A DNA stretch of 12,601 nt from Candolleomyces eurysporus. Its lineage: Eukaryota; Basidiomycota; Agaricomycetes; Agaricales; Psathyrellaceae. The stretch lies in contig JANBPK010001420.1 in the NCBI GenBank assembly GCA_027579435.1, positions 1 through 12,601 of the forward strand. The letters are read 5' to 3'. The first letter of the stretch is position 1. Each line of letters starts with the position of its first letter. Shown here in pieces: positions 9,363-12,601 of this stretch. The position numbers were made by a program, and so were the translations under genes. The notes below the pieces were generated by a model that had not been told where the DNA came from, did no database searches, and was given only the letters and a program-made list of their open reading frames with translations.

Positions 9363-9599
9363 CCGTTCCAGAGGGGGTTTTGCGATGTCGAAAAAAGGGG
9401 GTCTAAAAGGTTTCACGTGATCAAAGATGCCCTGCCTGAGGTGGGTTCGGCGATGTGGAGCTCAATGGTAATCGTAATACGTACTTAGATAGGCCATATA
9501 GGTCCGCAGGTCAAGGTTCTATCAGGCGTTACGGCAAATTGGTTCTATGCATTCGCACGTTGTCTAGGCTCGATGAGTTTGCTTACTAAAATATGTCAC

Positions 9600-9600
9600 N
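9600..9600. other. Ambiguous base next to an A run
   Basis: The N precedes five A residues in non-coding DNA. By analogy with 4541 it may be a homopolymer-related consensus artefact. Confidence 0.5.
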
Positions 9601-9628
9601 AAAAATCTGAGCGGCGATCAAACGGCTT

Positions 9629-9779
9629 GCAACGGCTTCCAACCAGGGCGGCCGGTAATGCCGTTGCAATACAAGACAAAACAGTTGCAACCTTTGGCCA
9701 ACTCGCTCACAACGCGGTTGAATCGGACCGCGTCGGGTTGCACAGCCGTTGGAATGCCCGTTGCGGCGTTGGCTGCAAC
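9629..9779. repeat. Block saturated with GTTGC/GCAAC words
   Basis: In about 150 nt GTTGC or its complement GCAAC occurs seven times (9629, 9663, 9684, 9687, 9737, 9760, 9775), and the shorter GTTG/CAAC about thirteen times, against roughly one expected. The copies lie on both strands at irregular spacing, so this is not a tandem repeat. The pattern resembles a clustered binding-site array such as a transposon subterminal region. Confidence 0.6.
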
Positions 9780-9930
9780 CCTCTTGCTCCTCCGTCTCCC
9801 TCACTCTAAAAAACATTGTATAAACTTCGGTAACTGATACAGTAAGCTTCTCATTAAAATATACATGCAAAATACCAAGATATAGGCTCTGGTGCCCTGT
9901 GGTCAACCAAGAAATTCATAATACCTCCCA

Positions 9931-10146
9931 TCAGGTCTTGCGTCGCGACGACTGCCGTGTAGGAGCAGCCCCTCGAGTCTTCCCAACAACCTTTTTCCTT
10001 CCTCGCCTGCCAGCACCTCCAGCCTGCTCTACTTGTGTTCCAAGTAGAGAAGTAGGTGGTCGTTCTTCGCCTTGCCCGAAACCTTCGACGTCGACTTCCT
10101 CAGCAATGGCACCGCGGTTTTTCTCCTGTTTGTTGGGGTGACACAT
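9931..10146 (-). CDS. Basic C-terminal-like fragment, possibly the last exon of a transposon protein
   Basis: The minus-strand frame runs from the ATG at 10146-10144 (MCHPNKQEKNRGAIAEEVDV) to the TGA at 9933-9931. It is 71 residues, with an acidic first half and a Gly/Arg/Lys-rich tail (GRRGRKKVVGKTRG, then RQSSRRKT). It looks like the disordered basic end of a longer nuclear protein rather than a complete protein. Upstream on the minus strand an acceptor-like CACAG at about 10167 precedes it, but no credible preceding exon follows at higher coordinates; that DNA is instead the TTTGC-rich block. This fits an internally deleted element that kept only its terminal exon. I cannot name the family, and it may simply be a chance frame. 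Confidence 0.35.
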   Translation of the reverse strand: MCHPNKQEKNRGAIAEEVDVEGFGQGEERPPTSLLGTQVEQAGGAGRRGRKKVVGKTRGAAPTRQSSRRKT

Positions 10147-10151
10147 GGTAA

Positions 10152-10758
10152 GCAAACCCTGTGCTGGGAATGACTTTACTTACTGTTTGCGCTGCGTGTG
10201 TCCGGGCCGGGCACATGTTGTGTAAAGTATTGATGTGCCCATCAAATTGCCGAGCCATTTGCCGGGTTGTCTTTTGATATATTTGTGACGCATTTGCCAA
10301 CCGAGCTCACACTCTAGCAAGCTGAGCTCAATTAAAAACCCTGCTAGGTGACTGGATATAAAGTTTGCTAATATATTTGCGCTTCCTTTGCCCTATATTG
10401 GCTGCCAAGTCACTGATATCATTTGCGCAGGATGAGCATCACATGTGCCCTGTAACCAGATCAAAACAATAGTTGCCGGGCAAACATTTCGGGTGCCGAT
10501 CTATGTGCAACGCAAACACATTCTGGATTGAGATAAGATGCGGCATGGGTTTGCCTACGAGTGTGCCAGATGGCCGAACTTTGAGCGCATGAAAGATGTG
10601 GCAATTCAATGTGCCCAAACAACAGAGAAATACTTTATTGCATTTACCACATTCTTTGTGTGACCAGAGAATCCTCAATAACACTGAATGTTGAGTACAT
10701 GCAAATCATTGGGATTAGCAAAATTTTCTTATGCCAGGTGAATCACGCAAATGTTTGC
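10152..10758. repeat. Block saturated with TTTGC/GCAAA words
   Basis: Fifteen copies of TTTGC or GCAAA lie in 607 nt (10152, 10186, 10258, 10293, 10364, 10376, 10387, 10422, 10480, 10512, 10550, 10701, 10718, 10747, 10754), where about one is expected. Many extend to ATTTGCC or GGCAAAC, and GTGCC/GGCAC is also frequent. Copies are on both strands and irregularly spaced. No coding frame explains them. Interpreted as a possible subterminal binding-site array or an ancient decayed repeat. Confidence 0.65.
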
Positions 10759-10874
10759 CCTGGCGTCTCCCCTCGATAAATCGTCGGCCGAATGCCAAAT
10801 GGAGAAGGCGGGACGGCATCAGCCCGTTGTCGGTTTGTCAGTTGCTCTGAACCTCCATCTCTTCTCTCCCCTCG

Positions 10875-11501
10875 ATGCATTCAAACGACCACGGTTCGGT
10901 TGATCAGCGTAAGGGTGGAACGTACGAGGGGCTCGTGAAAACGTGAGTGGGGATCGCAACTTTCAATCAATGACTCACTCACTGAGAATTATCAGTCTGT
11001 CCAGGCTTGCTCGATGACCCCGATGGCCCAACGACTCACATCAATTAGACGAATACGGGTTTCAAAGAGGCGGCGCTTGCGAAGGAGAACGGGCCTGTGG
11101 TGGTTGGGCTGCGCATGCGGTCTGAGATTGGGCTCAGATGGTACGTTTTTTATCGCATCCTTTACCGTTCTCCCTCCATCCTGCCCAGTATTGTTTTTTG
11201 CGTGAACGTCGACTCATTTCGCTTCTCCTCTCCCAACTAAAAACACTGAAGTAGGCTCAGGGAGTATACCTGCTGCTTCACTGAGCCTTTGCGCGAGGAT
11301 CCCAACACGACCTCCCAAGACAAGAGCCATGGTCGAAAGAACACTCGTCGGTACGACGGGCGGAACGCGATAGCTGTCTGGGAGATTACCCCTGCAAGAG
11401 AGGAGGCCTTTGCCCGGTTCCAACTATCCTCCTCTCATCCATCCCACATCTCCCGAATTTCGCAACTCCTCGTCCAGGCCCCTGAACTTCAGCGACCGTG
11501 A
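10875..11501 (+). CDS. Small three-exon gene of unknown function
   Basis: The proposed exons are 10875-10942, 11049-11140 and 11255-11501. Exon 1 begins with an ATG after a CT-rich leader (MHSNDHGSVDQRKGGTYEGL). Exon 2 reads TNTGFKEAALAKENGPVVVG and continues to IGLRW. Its GTACGT donor joins a TAG acceptor at 11254 in phase 2 to exon 3 (LREYTCCFTEPLREDPN, then NAIAVWEITPAREEAFARFQ), ending at the TGA at 11499-11501. Exons 2 and 3 total 339 nt, exactly 113 codons with the stop, and give protein-like sequence throughout. The junction of exons 1 and 2 is off by one base: the GTGAGT donor at 10943 leaves phase 2, but exon 2 needs phase 0. One more A in the AAAA run at 10938-10941 would fix it, so this is either a sequencing indel, a different first exon, or a broken gene. 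No domain is recognised. Confidence 0.55.
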
Positions 11502-11914
11502 TCTGCGTACAACGCGAGACTTGGAGTTCTTTCATTTGTTTTCCGATGTTCGCATTTCCATCTCTTTCGATTTTCGAGGTTTGACCTTCCGTAAAAATCA
11601 AGGTCGCCGGTCCAGCCCTCTTTCCTTTACCTTTACGCTTCGGATGTCTCTCACTAAAAATATAATATCCTTTGACGATCCTCGATCATTTTGTGTGCTT
11701 CAAGAATGTGACAAATGTAACTGCAACAAGAACTGAGAAATGAAAAGTTGGGAAATGGAAAGTTGGAATTAAGTGTTCTCAACCAGGGAGCCCTCCACGA
11801 TCGAAGTCACTGGCCATTTGCGCAACCACGTTGAGGGTTCGCCACCCGCATTGAGTGATTTTGACCGACGCCCGTGTTGTCTATTCAGGTGGTCCATATC
11901 CATAGCCGGAGATA
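11502..11914. other. 3' flank of the small gene, no further feature
   Basis: An open frame continues to 11736 in another phase but lacks recognisable content; the downstream part is AT-rich with GAAA/GTTGG stretches (about 11734-11770), suitable for a 3' UTR. Nothing else is supported. Confidence 0.45.
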
Positions 11915-12151
11915 TCGAAGAACGCCCGCGAACGTCCTAAATGTATAAGTCTTAAATGTACAGCGGTAAGTCTTTGGATGGGAGCCGGTTTGTGTTTCTG
12001 ATCGCGTTTCGTTTAGAGTGGGGAGTCGGTGGGGGAGTCGTCGAAGAACGCCCGCGAACGTCCTAAATGCACAGCGGTAAGTCTTGGATGGGGAGCCGGC
12101 TCGTGTTTCTGATCTCGTTTCATTTAAGTGAGGGAGTCGGTGGGGGAGTCG
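11915..12151. repeat. Two-copy tandem duplication
   Basis: Unit 1 (11915-12040, 126 nt) and unit 2 (12041-12151, 111 nt) both begin TCGAAGAACGCCCGCGAACG and both end with GGGAGTCGGTGGGGGAGTCG. Unit 1 carries an extra segment of about 15 nt near 11944-11958 (TATAAGTCTTAAATG, flanked by a repeated AAATGTA). The units otherwise differ by scattered substitutions and single-base indels, so the duplication is fairly recent but not brand new. The second unit overlaps the end of the right-edge gene. Confidence 0.9.
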
Positions 12152-12601
12152 TCGTCTCGATTTCTCTCTTGCGACACAGACGGACCAAACCTCGTCTGAT
12201 TATTCGAATGCGATAGCTTATATGCTTGAAGACCTGGACAAAGAAAGCGGAAAAAGCAAGGAATCACGCCCTTGACCATAAAAACCCAGTGTTTTGACGA
12301 CTTACCAGTTTCATTGTCGAGCACCGTTTGCCATGCTTTCCGTACCTCTCGGGATACCTTCTTTCCTCCTCCTTCATAGTCCTTTCGTCATACTCGACGT
12401 CGCTCATCGCGTAGATGGCTTGGATCGTACCCTTCATTTTCATGAGACCACCAGGCTCGTTGAAAACATCAGCGAGAGATGGCGGTGGCTTTGGGAAAAC
12501 GTTCATAGATGAGCTGACTTGAGCCGTGGACAAGACGCTAGACGGGGACGGGGAAGGCTGGGAGGATGAAGGGCTTCGAGTTGTGACGCAAGGCGTCTTT
12601 G
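12120..12601 (-). CDS. 3' part of an unrecognised gene running off the right edge
   Basis: On the minus strand an open frame enters from beyond 12601 with a Ser/Pro-rich stretch (SPSSSQPSPSPSSVLSTAQ). It continues into a more ordered part (PKPPPSLADVFNEPGGLMKM, then GTIQAIYAMSDVEYDERTMK) and a charged part (EEERRYPERYGKHGKRCSTM) up to 12306. A GTAAGT donor at 12305 and a TTTGTCCAG acceptor ending at 12234 define a 72-nt phase-0 intron. The last exon 12233-12120 reads VFKHISYRIRIIRRGLVRLC and ends in TPPPTPSLK at the stop 12122-12120. Without splicing the frame would instead stop inside the intron (ending FLWSRA). The last exon is basic and low in complexity, and its final 32 nt belong to the tandem duplication. 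I do not recognise a family; the upstream exons and start are outside the window. Confidence 0.6.

Larger units (their letters stand above)
7641..9444. mobile_element. Candidate non-autonomous DNA transposon bounded by a 14-bp inverted repeat
   Basis: CCACCTCAGGCAGG at 7641-7654 is repeated exactly as its reverse complement at 9431-9444. Inside, the flank next to each end is crowded with GTGCA/TGCAC words (about 7733-8013 on the left, 9293-9360 on the right), and TGCACTTT occurs five times. The centre (about 8050-9120) has no convincing gene. This layout of inverted ends, subterminal word arrays and a non-coding core fits a non-autonomous DNA element. Against it, I see no target-site duplication beside the repeats, and one 14-bp inverted match somewhere in a window this size is not very improbable. 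The class is unknown. Confidence 0.3.

Noticed and set aside
9586..9906. Overlapping open frames on both strands through the GTTGC block
   Set aside because: They arise from the repeated words and contain an ambiguous base; no protein family is suggested.
1..12601. CRISPR array, bacterial operon or integrated virus
   Set aside because: There are no regularly spaced direct repeats, no ribosome-binding-site-led gene strings and no recognisable viral or retroelement enzyme motifs.

Overview
The window looks like nuclear DNA of a filamentous fungus, most likely a mushroom-forming basidiomycete (Agaricomycetes). The evidence is short GT-AG introns of about 50 to 115 nt, intrinsically disordered Ser/Pro/Gln/Asn-rich proteins, and a decayed member of the divergent Hsp70/HSPA12-like family that is expanded in these fungi. 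There is no bacterial operon structure, no CRISPR array, and no rRNA or tRNA that I can support. Three single N bases (286, 4541, 9600) mark draft-assembly uncertainty, and at least one of them (4541) is a spurious insertion that splits a real gene.

Layout. (1) 1-673, minus strand: the N-terminal part of an unrecognised disordered or basic protein that runs off the left edge. (2) About 1085-3480, possibly up to 3907, minus strand: a nearly full-length but heavily broken Hsp70-like ATPase pseudogene. About ten introns can still be recognised, and many join matching frames. (3) 3908-4119: a compact divergent promoter region with a TATA box for the next gene. (4) 4120-7401, plus strand: the one intact large gene, with three exons and 1055 codons. 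It encodes a long disordered N-terminus and three C-terminal C2H2-like zinc fingers, and is probably a nuclear DNA-binding protein. (5) 7402-10860: a gene-poor stretch that looks like transposon debris. It holds a 14-bp inverted repeat enclosing about 1.8 kb with five copies of TGCACTTT, then a block saturated with GTTGC/GCAAC, a small minus-strand open frame resembling the basic tail of a larger protein, and a block saturated with TTTGC/GCAAA. (6) 10875-11501, plus strand: a small three-exon gene of unknown function. (7) 11915-12151: a two-copy tandem duplication. (8) 12120-12601, minus strand: the 3' part of another unknown gene that runs off the right edge, with its stop codon inside the duplicated DNA.

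The genes do not form an evident pathway. The clearest result is the unlisted Hsp70-like pseudogene, recognisable only when minus-strand frames are read across introns and frameshifts. The most open question is whether the word-saturated blocks between 7.6 and 10.8 kb are subterminal transposase-binding arrays of non-autonomous DNA transposons. I could not run homology searches; family comparisons rest on remembered family motifs.
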